Made by a program: the position numbers and the translations under genes. From Acidobacteriota bacterium (GTDB lineage: Bacteria > Acidobacteriota > Vicinamibacteria > Marinacidobacterales > Marinacidobacteraceae): DNA of 64,000 nucleotides. The notes under the pieces are model-generated. The model ran no database searches. It saw only the letters and a program-made list of their open reading frames with translations, and was not told where the DNA came from. Shown piece after piece: positions 20,301 to 28,790 of the stretch. Numbering within the stretch: the first letter of the stretch is position 1; every line of letters begins with the position of its first letter. The stretch spans positions 62,001 to 126,000 of the forward strand of contig JAJDUD010000028.1 in assembly GCA_022826825.1 (NCBI GenBank). Reading direction: 5' to 3'.

Positions 20301-20518
20301 GGTTGAACCGGGCGCTCGCGGGAGCGTTCTCGGCCCCGCACAGCATCGCCTTCGACTACCCCAGTCCCCTCAGACTCGCTCACCGCCTGCGCGCGGCGCT
20401 CGACGGCGCCGAGGACGCCGAGACCGCCGGCACGGGGGACTCCGCGACGCCTCCGCGCCCCCTTTCCGTCGAGCAGTTCGCCGAGATGCTCGTGGACCTC
20501 GAGGACGAGATTGCCTGA
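11372..20518 (+). CDS. Type I modular polyketide synthase: AT-ACP (loading) then KS-AT-DH-cMT-ER-KR-ACP
   Basis: 3048 aa. AT1 GFSVGEW; ACP1 LGMESL; KS DTACSASLVALH, EAHGTGTELGDP, KTNVGHLEAAAG; AT2 GHSAGE/HAFH; DH HRVFGEVVGP; cMT LEVGAGTGATT; ER HAGTGGVGHAAI; KR VTGGLGGIG; ACP2 LGMDSL. Confidence 0.95.
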   Translation: MSVGARGGPGGHEDALGNRRGGRPLVLPLSAPSAGALRRLAGRYRSWVEDREAEGLPDLVWAATAGRSHSRHRAGLVFRGRAELLAGLARLEAGERGVQAAASPKVAFVFPGQGVQWVGMGRALYRSDAGVREVLDRCDAIFAEEVGERLLPVMFGEEGTDADLDAAEWAQPALYALACGLTAFWERVGLRPAAVLGFSVGEWAAAHAAGMVSLENGMRFAIRHGRLVASVPSGGGMGVVFLTGEEASRRIPELDASDVGTGVTTAADNGAHQLLTGPREMVAAVLSRLAGEGVRTALLSVRVAGHSALVDPILDGVEAAGDAMETRPGSALFVSCRTGKVIAGPEDLDGRYWRDQLRWPLRFAAAVGTLAELGVRVLVDLGPRGRTALTASGAWPVGEPAPLLVPTLAGPSAAAEDAAAALSRAWESGAPVSLASLLGEGGERPAAGRHRIDEPRSWMDEPGGDEPGGDKPGGDKPGTADGLGAPGADAPLAARTRELEALILREVQDLLRLEAPPPADRGFFELGMESLQVVALRDRLHRALGSAAGVSPAAIFSYPDAARLAAYLAERLGEWSRKPARSPGAPERAEEPIAVVGMSCRFPGGGGVEEFWRRLAGAENLVTRGRPDGALPGASGRESEMWGAYVPGVDRFDAGFFRTAPVEAELMDPQQRWLLEVTWEALEDAGIAPGSLKGSRTGVYAGMFASDYERLLAHAPPGLYVSTGSSFLAAVGRVAYTLGLQGPAVALDTACSASLVALHQAVSALRLGEVDLALAGGVNAILTWKLTEALTAAGMLAPDGRCKTFDASADGYVRGEGCGMVVLMRRSAARAGGHRILGLVLGSAVNQDGASAGFTAPNGLAQEGLIAEALERAAVDPGSVDYLEAHGTGTELGDPIELEAAASAYGEGRHADRPLLVGSVKTNVGHLEAAAGMAGVIKVLLAMREEEIPPQLHFREPNPRLDWGALPVSVVTESVPWAAVKERPRRAGVSSFGYSGTNAHVVMEAPPEPEPEEASPRQTRLLPISGRSAAAVQELAGRYREWLGKGRLRPSRLADAAWTAGVGRDHFASRSGVVFSTEAELREEIGALASAAEGRVAAEPQAGKVGFLFTGQGSQWAGMGRELYWREPVFREVLDRCEAVFRDERQGSPGAEAGLLAVMFGDAGGLDRTEWTQPALYALESALTALWASVGIRPEVVFGHSAGEIAAAASAGAFDVETGMRFATRRGALMGALPRRGKRAGGMLAVFASGETVATALAAARTSGGQALDLAADNGAHQVVSGPLDLLSEFGARLAQQGLRVERLPVSHAFHSALMEPVLNALEAAVGSAAAPPVSWVDGLSGGLLAELPDGAWWRRQAREPVRFAAAVRTLAELGVGILVEIGPRAVLGPMAGLTWPEAAGPVTVASLRGGGNGDFVSAVAQAYEAGVDISFAGLFAGERRRRISLPTYPFQRDRHWVEAPARRRSDGGHPLLGARRELRRGETAFEIELGAGDFPWLADHRVFGEVVGPAALYAAQAFAAAAELGRGPDASLTDVQLHRPLVLSEGSRSVQVLVDPGGRFEVASRAAGTEWELHAEGALGPGGGAGTRATIGELREGLSQLPVADFQARLAERGIVPGPAFRVLDEVWAGVDAALGAVALPTDAAVAGAATVLLDGCFQTLHATSALEDPGGQAWLPFGWESLWLAGPLPERFWCRARLRSRSAESRVADLEFHTPAGEALGGVRGFSLKRATRETLLEPRVDDLLYEVSWRDGPPAGRLAADWLRGPLAVTSALDAPAETLDAEGLDAEALAGLQRELERAAPGYALRALEELGWAPRRGERFGAEELRRRLKVTGDHRRLFGRLLRLLEDAGIVARGPEGDWLVTAGREDPAPERAAAADGAPERIERALLRRCGASLAEVLRGRADPLELLFGGVPGAPELYRDSAALRAANRLTADALGVAAREVPEGRRLRVLEVGAGTGATTAAVLAALPAQRTDYEFTDISAGFFADAERRFGGSGATFRTRPLDIERDPAAQGFPVHGYDVVLAANVLHATRDLAETLRHCRRLLAPAGLLVAVEGMRPQGWLDLTFGLLPGWWRFSDGIRTDSPLVGPDVWVRTLADAGYGEVSFAGEELGHAVILARGAARVEEESGLFVLAGSGAFADALGEELRTRKQAVVAGPAGAGREEWRSFFASLPGDAALRGVAHLDAVRDDGSEHTTEELRGEVEAVGAGALSLLQGMTDAGISASSGVWFVTRGAQVVERERKGALSGAALWGLASVAALEHGELKPRLLDLDPERVPPVGVVADELLHADEETRVAWRGGRRRVARLGRQPGRPGLPHGGGWRWAPAPDGTLERLRVELRPRTPLEAGEIRVAVEAAGVNFHDVMSGMGLADARPTFGAEMCGRVLEVGADVEEFPCGDRVVGFAPGSLAPEAVTRAELVAPAPAGFPAAALATVPVAYATASLAFEFAGLEAGQWVLIHAGTGGVGHAAIRLAQAAGLRVLATASAVKQAHLRSLGVEAAFDSRSTAFGDGVLEATGGSGVGMVLNSLTGEGFIETGLACLARGGSFVELGRRGIWSREAMEAARPDVRYSVLVVDRLIREEPARAGALLRSVVGWLDSGELAGLPCTSWPLAEAGAALTHLREARHLGKVVLRPAALATGRLRGDRSYLVTGGLGGIGLELARWLVERGAGAVVLNGRRAPGARAEASIAALRERGAELRVEVADVTDGAAVERLVEAIGPASGLPCLGGVIHNVGVLADAPLRDQDWPAFEQVLGPKVLGAWHLHRATRGMELELFVLFSSLAGVLGNPGQANHAAANAFLDQLALHRRALGLPGQAVQWGAWSGLGEAEEARGRIGARLAARGWGWMTPAAGLRALERLLREDAGSVAVASVDWPAFGRSGVPEPAFVAGLVEDRPSGGRAAASDLGSLLRGAPAAERERLALEFVSEEVRAVLGLAAAPPPEARFFDLGMDSLMAVELRNRLNRALAGAFSAPHSIAFDYPSPLRLAHRLRAALDGAEDAETAGTGDSATPPRPLSVEQFAEMLVDLEDEIA

Positions 20519-23500
20519 ACCGCCCCGGGCGCCGGACCCCGCCGCGGAGCTCACGCCGGAACTGGCCGGCCGGGTTCGCGCGCATCAGCAGCGAATCTCC
20601 CGGCGGCGCCGGCGGATCGCGGTCGTCGGAATGTCCTGCCGGTTCCCGGGGGGCGGGAGTGCGGCGGCGTTCTGGCGCTCGCTGGCGGCGGGCCGCAGCG
20701 CCATCACCGCCGGACGCGAGCCCGCGCCCGGCAGCGCTGGCTGGGGCGGCTACCTGGAGGAAGTGGACCGGCTGGATGCGGGGTTCTTCCGGATCGCTCC
20801 CGTGGAGGCGGAGCTGATGGATCCCCAGCAGCGGCTGCTCCTGGAGGTGAGCTGGGAGGCGCTCGAAGACGCGGGGATGGACCCGGGGCTGGAGGGCCGC
20901 CGCGGCGGGGTGTACGCCGGCATCGCGAGCGGCGACTTCCAGCGGCTGCTCGACGGCGAGCGCTCGGCCTACGCGCTGAGCGGGGGCAGCTTCGCGGCGG
21001 GGCCGGGGAGGGTCGCCTTCACGCTGGGATGGACGGGACCGGCGATCGCCGTGGACACGGCGTGCTCGTCGTCGCTGGTGGCGATCCACCAGGCGATGAC
21101 CGCGTTGCAGCGGGGCGAGGCCGACCTCGCGCTTGCCGGCGGAGTGAACGTGCTGCTCGACCCGAGCCGCATCGAAGCCTTGCAGGCGGCGGGGATGCTG
21201 GCGCCCGACGGCCGCTGCAAGGCATTCGATGCGGCGGCGGACGGGTTCGTGCGCGGCGAGGGCTGCGGAATGCTCGTCCTGAAGCGGCTGGGAGACGCCG
21301 AACGGGACGGAGACCGGATCCTGGGAGTGCTGCTCGGTTCGGCGGTGAACCAGGACGGGGCGAGCGCGGGGCTCACGGTCCCGAACGGCCCCGCGCAGGA
21401 GGCGGTGATCCGGGAGGCGCTCGGCAAGGCGGGGGTTCCGCCGGCCACTGTGGACTACCTGGAGGCGCACGGGACGGGGACGGAGCTCGGAGATCCCATC
21501 GAGGTGCGGGCGGCGGCGGCGGTGTACGGAGAGGGGCGGGAGGCGGATCGCCCGTTGCTGCTCGGTTCGGTGAAGACGAACGTCGGCCATCTGGAGTCGG
21601 CGGCGGGCGTCGCCGGATTGATGAAGGTGCTGCTGGCGTTCCGTCACGGACGGATCCCGCGCCAACTGCATTTCGAAACGCCGAACCCCCGGATCGAGTG
21701 GGACGCGCTCCCGGTGCGGGTGACGTCGGAGCCCGCGCGCTGGCCGGAGGTTGTCGGCCGCCCACCCCGCGCGGCGGTGAGCTCCTTCGCGCTCTTCGGG
21801 ACGAACGCCCACCTCGTCCTGGAGGGCTACGGGCGGCCCGGGGAGGAGGCCGGCGCCGCGGTTGCCGTCGCCCGGCCATCCGGGTCCGGCGAGGACTTCG
21901 CGCCGGCCCGGCGGGAGACGCGCGTCCTGCCGCTCGCGGCCCGGAGCGGAAAAGCCCTCCGGGACCTGGCGGGGCGGTACCGCGAGTGGCTGGACGAAGC
22001 GCGGGACGGGGCGCCCGAGGAGTGGAGTGCGGCGCGGCTCGCGGATGCGGCGTGGACGGCGGGCGTGGGGCGGAGCCACTTCCGGGTGCGCGCCGGGCTC
22101 GTCTTCCGAAACGCCGGGGAGCTGCGGGAGCAACTGGCGCGGCTCCTGGCCGGGGACGGCGAGCCGGAAGGGCCGGCCCCGCGCAAGGTGGCGTTCCTCT
22201 ACACCGGGCAGGGGAGCCAGTGGGCCGGAATGGGGCGCGAGCTGTACGAGCGGGAGCCGGCGGCGCGCGCGGTGCTGGACCGCTGCGAGGCGGTGTTCCG
22301 GGAGGAGCGGGGAGCGTCGCTGCTCCCGGTGATGTTCGGGCGTGACGAGGCCGGCGGAGACGTCGACCGGACGGAGTGGACGCAGCCGGCGCTGTTTGCG
22401 CTGTCGGCGGCGCTGACCGAGCTGTGGAAGGGAGTCGGGGTGGTTCCGGAGGCGGTGCTGGGGTACAGCGCGGGGGAGATCGGAGCCGCCTTCGCGGCGG
22501 GGGCCTTCGGGCTGGAGGACGGGATGCGCTTCGCTTCCCGTCGCGGGGCGCTCATGGGCTCGCTGCCCGCCGGCGGGGCGATGACGGCGGCGTTCGCGTC
22601 TCCGGAGCGGGTGCTGGCACTCGTGGAGGGGGCGCCCGGTTCCGGGACGGGTCCGGGGTTGTCGCTCGCGGCGGAGAACGGGACGCACTGCGTGGTCAGC
22701 GGCCCGGAGAGCCTGCTGTCGTTCGTGGAGGCGCGGCTCCGGGAGGACGGGATTCGGACGGAGCGGTTGCGGACGAGTCACGCCTTCCACAGCGCGCTGC
22801 TGGACCCGGTGCTCGGGGAGCTGGAGACGGCTGCGGAGGGGCTCGGCGGCAGCGTCGCCGGCCCGGTGTTGGTGAGCAACCTGACGGGCCGGGCGCTCGG
22901 GGCGGACGACGTGTTGGACGGGGCGTACTGGCGGCGGCAGGCGCGTTCGCCGGTGCGGTTCGCGGAGGGGGTCCGCTCGCTCGCTGCACTCGGGGCCGGG
23001 TTGCTGATCGAGGTCGGTCCGCGCCCGGTGCTCGGTCCGCTCGCGGCGCTCGGCTGGCCGGATGCGGCGCCGGGCGCCGCTCCGGCGGTGATCGCGACCC
23101 TGGGCGGCGGGACGGGCTTTGTGGAGGCGGTGTCCGAGGCCTACGGAGCCGGAGCCCGGCTGGACTTCCGCGGGCTCTTTGCCGGGGAGCGGCGTCGCCG
23201 CGTGGCGCTGCCGACCTATCCCTTCCAGCGGGACCGGTACTGGGTCCGGACGCGGGAACACCGGGGGAGCGGCGCCGAGCACCCGCTGCTCGGGTTCCGC
23301 CACGAACTCGCGAACGGCGGGGTGGCGTTCGAGGCCGCGTTGGGCGCCGACCACCCCGGCTGGCTCGGCGAGCACCGGCTCTTCGGCAGGACGGTGGCCC
23401 CGGTCTCGCTCTATGCCCTCCAGGCCGCCGCGGCGTTCCGCGCGCTGGCGGGGAAGGGCGCCGGGCCGGCCGGGACGCCCCCCGTGGGGGACCTGCGGGT

Positions 23501-25607
23501 GGAGCGGCCGCTGGTGCTGCCCGCGGAGGACGGCGAGCGGCTGGTGCAGTTTCTGGTGGGGCCCGGGTCCCCGGAGCGGAGCGGCCCCGAGGGCCGCCGC
23601 TTCGAGGTGTTCAGCCGGGGTTCGGCGAACGAGCCCTGGGTGCGGCACGCTACCGGCCGGCTGGGGCCGGGGCCGGAGGAAGCGCCGGCGGAACGGCTGG
23701 ACGGCGAGCGGCTGCGGGCGGAGTTGACACCGGTTCCGCTGGACGACCGCTCGCGCCGGCTGGCGGCTCGGGGAGTCGTCCGGCGGCCGGTGCTGGCCGG
23801 GTTGTGGTCGGGCGCCGCCGAGGCGTTGGGCGAGGCGTCCCTGCCCCCCGGACCGGTACGGAGGGATGACGGCGTCGAGCGGACGGCGCTGGACGCCGGG
23901 TTCGAGACGCTGGGCGCGCTGCTCGACGGGCCGGAGGAGGGGGAAGAAGACGGCGCTCTCTGGCTGCCGGTGGGCTGGGACCGGTTCTGGTTTCGGGGTG
24001 CGGCGGGAACGCGGATCTGGTGCCGCGCCCGGCTCGCCGGCGAGGGAGAAGGGGACGGGGCTCGCGAGGCCTCCGGGACCCGGCGGGCGGAGCTCCAGTT
24101 CTACGGGCCGGAGGGAGAGGCGCTCGGCGGGGTGCGCGGCCTCCGGCTGCGGCAGGCCGGCCGGTCGGCGGTGCTGCGGGCGGCGGACGAGGTGGAGGAC
24201 CTGCTGTACGAAGTGGTGTGGCGGGAAACCGCGGCGGCCGGCGGTGAGGGGCCGGTTGCGGCGGACTTCGTGCGGCGCCCGGAAGAGGCGGCCCTGAGCG
24301 TTCCCGGTTTCGGCGAGCTGCTCGCTGCGGAGGGACTCGATCTCCCGGGGTTCGCCGAGTGGAGCCGGGGTCTCGAGGAGGTGTCGCGGAGCTACGCGCT
24401 GCGGGCGCTCACGGAGCTGGGCTGGGAGCCCCGGGCAGAGGAGCGGGTGGAGCTGGAGTCGCTCCGTCGCCGGCTGGGGGTGGTGTCCGAGCACGGCGGC
24501 GTTCTGCGTCGGATGCTGGGACTGCTGGAGGACGGCGGAGTGCTGGCGCGGGAGGGGAGCGGCTGGCGGGTGACGGCGGGATCCGGGGACGGGCTTCCGG
24601 ACGGTTCCGGGCCGCCGGAGGAGGTCTTCGAGCGGGCGCTCGGCCGGAGTCCGGCGGGTTCGCTGGAGCTCGGGCTGCTGCGGCGTTGCGGAGAGTCGCT
24701 CGCGGAGGTGCTGCGGGGCCGGGCGGAGGCGCTGGAGCTTCTGTTCGGGGACGAGCCGGGCGCCGCGTCGCTCTACCGGAAGTCGCCGTGGCTGCGGACG
24801 ATGAACCGGATGGTGGCGGCGGCGGTGTCGGAGGCGGTGTCGGGTCTGCCGGGAGGGCGGCGGCTGCGGGTTGTGGAAGTGGGCGCGGGGACCGGCGGCA
24901 CGACGGAGTGGGTGCTGGGAGCGCTGCCGCGCGGCCGGACGGACTACGTCTATACGGACGTGTCGGCGGGGTTCTTCGGGGAGGCGGAGGAACGCTTTTC
25001 GAAGGAGGGGGTCCGGCTGGAGTTTCGGGTCCTGGACATCGAGCGGGACCCGGTGGAGCAAGGCTTCGGAGCGCACGGGTTCGATCTGGTGATCGCGGCG
25101 AACGTGCTGCATGCGACCCGTGATCTGGCGCAGTCGCTGGCGCACTGCCGCCGGCTGCTCGCGCCCTCGGGATTGCTGGTGGCGCTGGAGGCGACGGAGC
25201 CGCGGGGCTGGACGGATCTGACCTTCGGGCTGCTGCCGGGGTGGTGGCGTTTCGACGACGCATATCGTGACGGGCACCCGCTGGCTTCGCCGGAGGTATG
25301 GCGCCGGGCGGCGTCGGAAGCGGGGTATGGGGAGTGCCGGGTGCTGGACTCCGGGGCCCTCGTGGGGGAGGCGTTCGGGGTGCTCCTGGCGCGGGGTCCG
25401 GCGGCGGTGCGGGCGGAGCCGGGACTCTGGGCGCTCGGTCCGGGTGAGGGGGCGCTGGCCGGGGCGCTCGCCCGGGAGCTGGAGCTTCGCGGGCAGCGGG
25501 TGATCGCGGCTGACGGCGGGTCCGGCTGGGGGCGGGAGCGCTGGCGGGAGTTCTTCGCGGGGCTTCCGGCAGGGGTGTTGACGGGGGTGGTGCACCATAA
25601 GCGCTAA
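20511..25607 (+). pseudogene. Type I polyketide synthase KS-AT-DH-cMT, truncated by an IS element at the start of the KR region
   Basis: 1698 aa; KS DTACSSSLVAIH; AT GYSAGE/HAFH; DH HRLFGRTVAP; cMT VEVGAGTGGTT. The protein ends ...LTGVVHHKR* with its stop codon supplied by the IS terminal repeat; no ER/KR/ACP/TE follows. TTG start overlaps the upstream stop. Confidence 0.9.
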
Positions 25608-26953
25608 CTTATTTTGCTACTCAAATCGGCGGGCGAGTTGGTTCAGGCGTCTTCGAGGGGCCTCGGCAAGTGCGCGGGAGATCCGGGACCAATCCCGGAT
25701 CATGCGGGAGAGGCCCACCGGAGGCCGAATCGCGCTGGTGACCTCGGTGAGCACAAAGCCGAACTCCCGCCAGAGGCTACGCGGCCGGCGTCGCCGCCAG
25801 GTCGTGTCCCCAGGGGGAAACGGACTCGGCGTGGCGGATGATCTTCTCTACCAGCAGCGCCATGAACAGCTTCCCGTAGAGCCATGCCCGGGCGCTGTCC
25901 TCGTCGTGTTTGGGCAGGTGACCGAGTTGCGCCAGCGATTTGAACCGCTTGAAGACCAGTTCCACCTGCCAACGAACCCGATACCACTCCAGCACCTCCC
26001 GGGCGGAAAACTCCGCCTCGGGGAAGGTGGTGAACACGATGACGAACCGGGCGAACTCCAGAGTCTCCGGCTTGACCTGTTGCCCCTTCCGGCTGGCGAC
26101 TCGGCGAATCTTCCGGTGCGCCTGCCGGATGGCCTCCTGACTCTTGCGCACCGCGCACACCCGGCCCAACACCGTCGCCCCCTCCCTCTCCACAACCCGT
26201 GCCTCCCAGGACCCGACCTGATCGACGCGTCGCAGCGAACTCACCCGCGCCAGCAGGTCCAGCGGCTCTCCCGCCGGCGTCGCCAACACCAAGGCCTGGG
26301 TGTTGACCCGTACCGTCACATAGCCGCCCGCCGCCGCCACATGCACGATCCCCGACGCCAACGAGTATGCCCGGTCCGCCAGTACCAGGTCTCCGGCCCG
26401 GATCGGAAACTGCGTCAGCGACTCTCCGCTCCCCGGACCCTCCGTCCCGGTCAGCTTGAAGAAGTCGCACGACAGCGATGGCAACCGCACGGCGTAGTGC
26501 AGCCTCCACAACGAGCCCGACTTCCCCGGCTCCTTCACCGTCGTCGCATCCATCACCCGGGCTTCCAGGCCCCCCGCCGGCAGGTCCCGCCGTTCCCCCT
26601 CACGGAACAACTCCACGCACAGCCGCCGAAGCCACTCCCCGCTCTTCCGAACCCGCTTCAACAGCGCCACGTCCGACAGCTCCGCCAATCCCGCCCGCCG
26701 TGCCCGCAAAACCGTCTCCCGCAACGAGTGGCCGCAGCCCAAATGGAGCAGCAGCACCCGAAGCAGGTTCTCCTCCGACTTGTCCTTCCGCAGTCCCTTC
26801 AGGGCGCCCGTCTCCCGCGCCAGCGCCCGCCAGTTCCCCGGAAAAAACGACTTCAAAAGCTCCCAGTCCTCCGGCATCCCGGTGTCCCTCCCCGCAGTAT
26901 GCGGAACACCCGGAAAGATGCAACGGTAACAGAAAACAAGTTAGCGCTTATGG
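25595..26953. mobile_element. IS4-family insertion sequence, about 1.36 kb
   Basis: Terminal inverted repeats CCATAAGCGCTAACTTATTTT (25595-25615) and AAAACAAGTTAGCGCTTATGG (26933-26953), 20/21 match after reverse complement; transposase inside. Confidence 0.9.
25777..26877 (-). CDS. IS4-family DDE transposase
   Basis: 366 aa; DATTVKEPG, DLVLADRAYS and EWYRVRWQVELVFKRFKSL (YREK motif Y-x2-R-x3-E-x6-K). Confidence 0.92.
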   Translation of the reverse strand: MPEDWELLKSFFPGNWRALARETGALKGLRKDKSEENLLRVLLLHLGCGHSLRETVLRARRAGLAELSDVALLKRVRKSGEWLRRLCVELFREGERRDLPAGGLEARVMDATTVKEPGKSGSLWRLHYAVRLPSLSCDFFKLTGTEGPGSGESLTQFPIRAGDLVLADRAYSLASGIVHVAAAGGYVTVRVNTQALVLATPAGEPLDLLARVSSLRRVDQVGSWEARVVEREGATVLGRVCAVRKSQEAIRQAHRKIRRVASRKGQQVKPETLEFARFVIVFTTFPEAEFSAREVLEWYRVRWQVELVFKRFKSLAQLGHLPKHDEDSARAWLYGKLFMALLVEKIIRHAESVSPWGHDLAATPAA

Positions 26954-27157
26954 TTGGAACCCCCCGAGTTCGATCGGTTGTTCCGCGATCTTCCCGGCCT
27001 CCGCCGGGGGCGCTATGAGGCTGCCGGGTTCGATCTCAGGGGGTGGAGCGGGCGCCGGGGTGGTCGGGGTGGCGGGCTGGCCGTCGACGCCGCCGCCGCA
27101 GCCGGCCAGGAAGACGGCGACCAGGGCCGGGGCGAGGAATCGCACGGTGGCGCTCAA
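26948..27157 (-). pseudogene. Lipoprotein truncated at its 3' end by the IS element
   Basis: MSATVRFLAPALVAVFLAGCGGG lipobox; SLIAPPAEAGKIAEQPIELGGFQP* parallels DLVAPPAEAGKVADEGLELSGLPPG of the full-length protein at 28963-30096; the stop TAA lies in the IS terminus. Confidence 0.75.
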
Positions 27158-27609
27158 TCGTCGCCGTCGTCCGCCGAGCGCAGGTGTGCGAAGAGATACC
27201 CCAGGGACACCAGTTCGAGGGTGACGCCGGCCCCGAAGAGGGCCTTGGTGGGGGTGTCCCAGCCCTTCCGCGAGCCGTCAGCTTCGTAGCACTCGACCTG
27301 GGTCTTGAGGCCCTCGCCGAAGTGCCGTGCGTCACCTGCCCCCCGGCAAGTCAGGTTGCGCCAGAGCGCGGCGCCGGCGAAAGCCAGGACGCCGCTCAGC
27401 GCGAAGGCGATGGCGCTGCGCTTCTTGTCGTCCTCGCGGATCGTGCCGGTGGTGATGCTGGCGGTGTTCTGCGCGCGATAGACGCCGCTGGCCGCGGCGA
27501 TCTCGGCAGCCTCCAGCAGCGACCGGGCCGGCGTTGGGGCCGCCGCGTTCGCGTAGAGCGGCATCAGGACCACGGCGTACGCCGTGACGAATGCGATGAG
27601 TCTCTTCAT
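27154..27609 (-). CDS. Exported membrane protein of unknown function, paralog 2
   Basis: MKRLIAFVTAYAVVLMPLYANAA signal peptide; near-identical mature part to 28307-28753; overlaps the next ORF. Confidence 0.75.
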   Translation of the reverse strand: MKRLIAFVTAYAVVLMPLYANAAAPTPARSLLEAAEIAAASGVYRAQNTASITTGTIREDDKKRSAIAFALSGVLAFAGAALWRNLTCRGAGDARHFGEGLKTQVECYEADGSRKGWDTPTKALFGAGVTLELVSLGYLFAHLRSADDGDD

Positions 27610-27637
27610 GGTGGTTTCCCTCATGGGTTGGATTTGC

Positions 27638-27844
27638 CTAGCGGCTCGGGGCGCAGCGGTGCCCGTCCCAGGTGAGGCCCTCGCCGCAGTACGGCCCGAG
27701 CGGGAGGCACTGCCTGTAATCGACATCCCACCGGAAGCCGGTGGAACAGGCCCTCTCCGGGACGGTCTGGAGGTCACAGGCCCGGAGCAGCAGGAGAACG
27801 CCGAGGGCCGACAACGCGAGCAGCAGCGTGGCGACGGATCTCAT
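27638..27844 (-). CDS. Small secreted cysteine-containing protein
   Basis: MRSVATLLLALSALGVLLLLRACDLQTVPERACSTGFRWDVDYRQCLPLGPYCGEGLTWDGHRCAPSR; internal Met chosen as start. Confidence 0.5.
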   Translation of the reverse strand: MRSVATLLLALSALGVLLLLRACDLQTVPERACSTGFRWDVDYRQCLPLGPYCGEGLTWDGHRCAPSR

Positions 27845-27959
27845 TGGGCGGGAGGGACCAGCCCGGGGTGCAAGCGGGGCGGACCAGGAGAGCACTTGGT
27901 TTTCCCCTTCCCGCAATCCCATTGCGCCCCTCCCCCGGACTGGCCCAAAGATGGGGGGA

Positions 27960-28310
27960 CTAGCGACGGAGGTAGGTCAGGCAATCGCGCTGCCCGGCCC
28001 CCACCGGCACGATGGTGTTGCCCGTGGTCGTCTCGAACTCCGGGATCGCCGGCTCGGGGCAGCCGGTTCCCCCGCCGGATCCCCCGTACGCCATCCAGAG
28101 CAGTGCGCCGCCGGCCACGGCGAGAAGAATCCCCCAGGTCTTCCAGCTCGCGCCCGCACCCCGTTTACCCTGAACGGCGACGGAGCCGAGAGCGGAGGGG
28201 GCGGAGAAGACAGCGGCGGAAACCTCCTGGCCCGCTTCCCGCGCTGCGGCTGCGAGCGGCGGCGGACCGGCCAGCAGGACGGCCACAAGGACCGGCGCGA
28301 GGAACGTCAC
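27960..28310 (-). CDS. Small exported membrane protein of unknown function
   Basis: MTFLAPVLVAVLLAG leader plus one internal TM (WGILLAVAGGALLWMAYGG); overlaps the stop of the upstream gene. Confidence 0.6.
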   Translation of the reverse strand: MTFLAPVLVAVLLAGPPPLAAAAREAGQEVSAAVFSAPSALGSVAVQGKRGAGASWKTWGILLAVAGGALLWMAYGGSGGGTGCPEPAIPEFETTTGNTIVPVGAGQRDCLTYLRR

Positions 28311-28753
28311 TCGTCGCTGTCCCCCGAGCGCAGGTGGGCGAAGAGATACCCCAGGGACACCAGTTCGAGGGCGACGCCGGCCCCGAAGAGGGCCTTGGTG
28401 GGGGTGTCCCAGCCCTTCCGCGAACCGTCAGCTTCGTAGCACTCGACCTGGGTCTTGAGGCCCTCGCCGAAGTGCCGTGCGTCACCTGCCCCCCGGCACG
28501 TCAGGTTGCGCCAAAGCGCGGCGCCGGCGAAAGCCAGGACGCCGCTCAGCGCGAAGGCGATGGCGCTACGCTTCTTGTCGTCCTCGCGGATCGTGCCGGT
28601 GGTGATGCTGGCGGTGTTCTGCGCGCGATAGACGCCGCTGGCGGCGGCGATCTCCGCAGCCTCCAGCAGTGAGGGCGCGAGTGGGGCCGCGTTCGCGTAG
28701 AGCGGCAGCAGGACGACGCTACAGGCCGTGGCGAGGGCGATGAGTCTCTTCAT
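28307..28753 (-). CDS. Exported membrane protein of unknown function, paralog 1
   Basis: MKRLIALATACSVVLLPLYANAA...; mature region nearly identical to 27154-27609. Confidence 0.75.
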   Translation of the reverse strand: MKRLIALATACSVVLLPLYANAAPLAPSLLEAAEIAAASGVYRAQNTASITTGTIREDDKKRSAIAFALSGVLAFAGAALWRNLTCRGAGDARHFGEGLKTQVECYEADGSRKGWDTPTKALFGAGVALELVSLGYLFAHLRSGDSDE

Positions 28754-28790
28754 GGTGCGGGTTCTCCTGAACAAGAAGGGGCGGTGCGTC

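Noticed and set aside
25702-27018. 438-aa plus-strand ORF across the IS
   Set aside because: Antisense to the IS4 transposase and spans the IS right boundary; not a credible gene.
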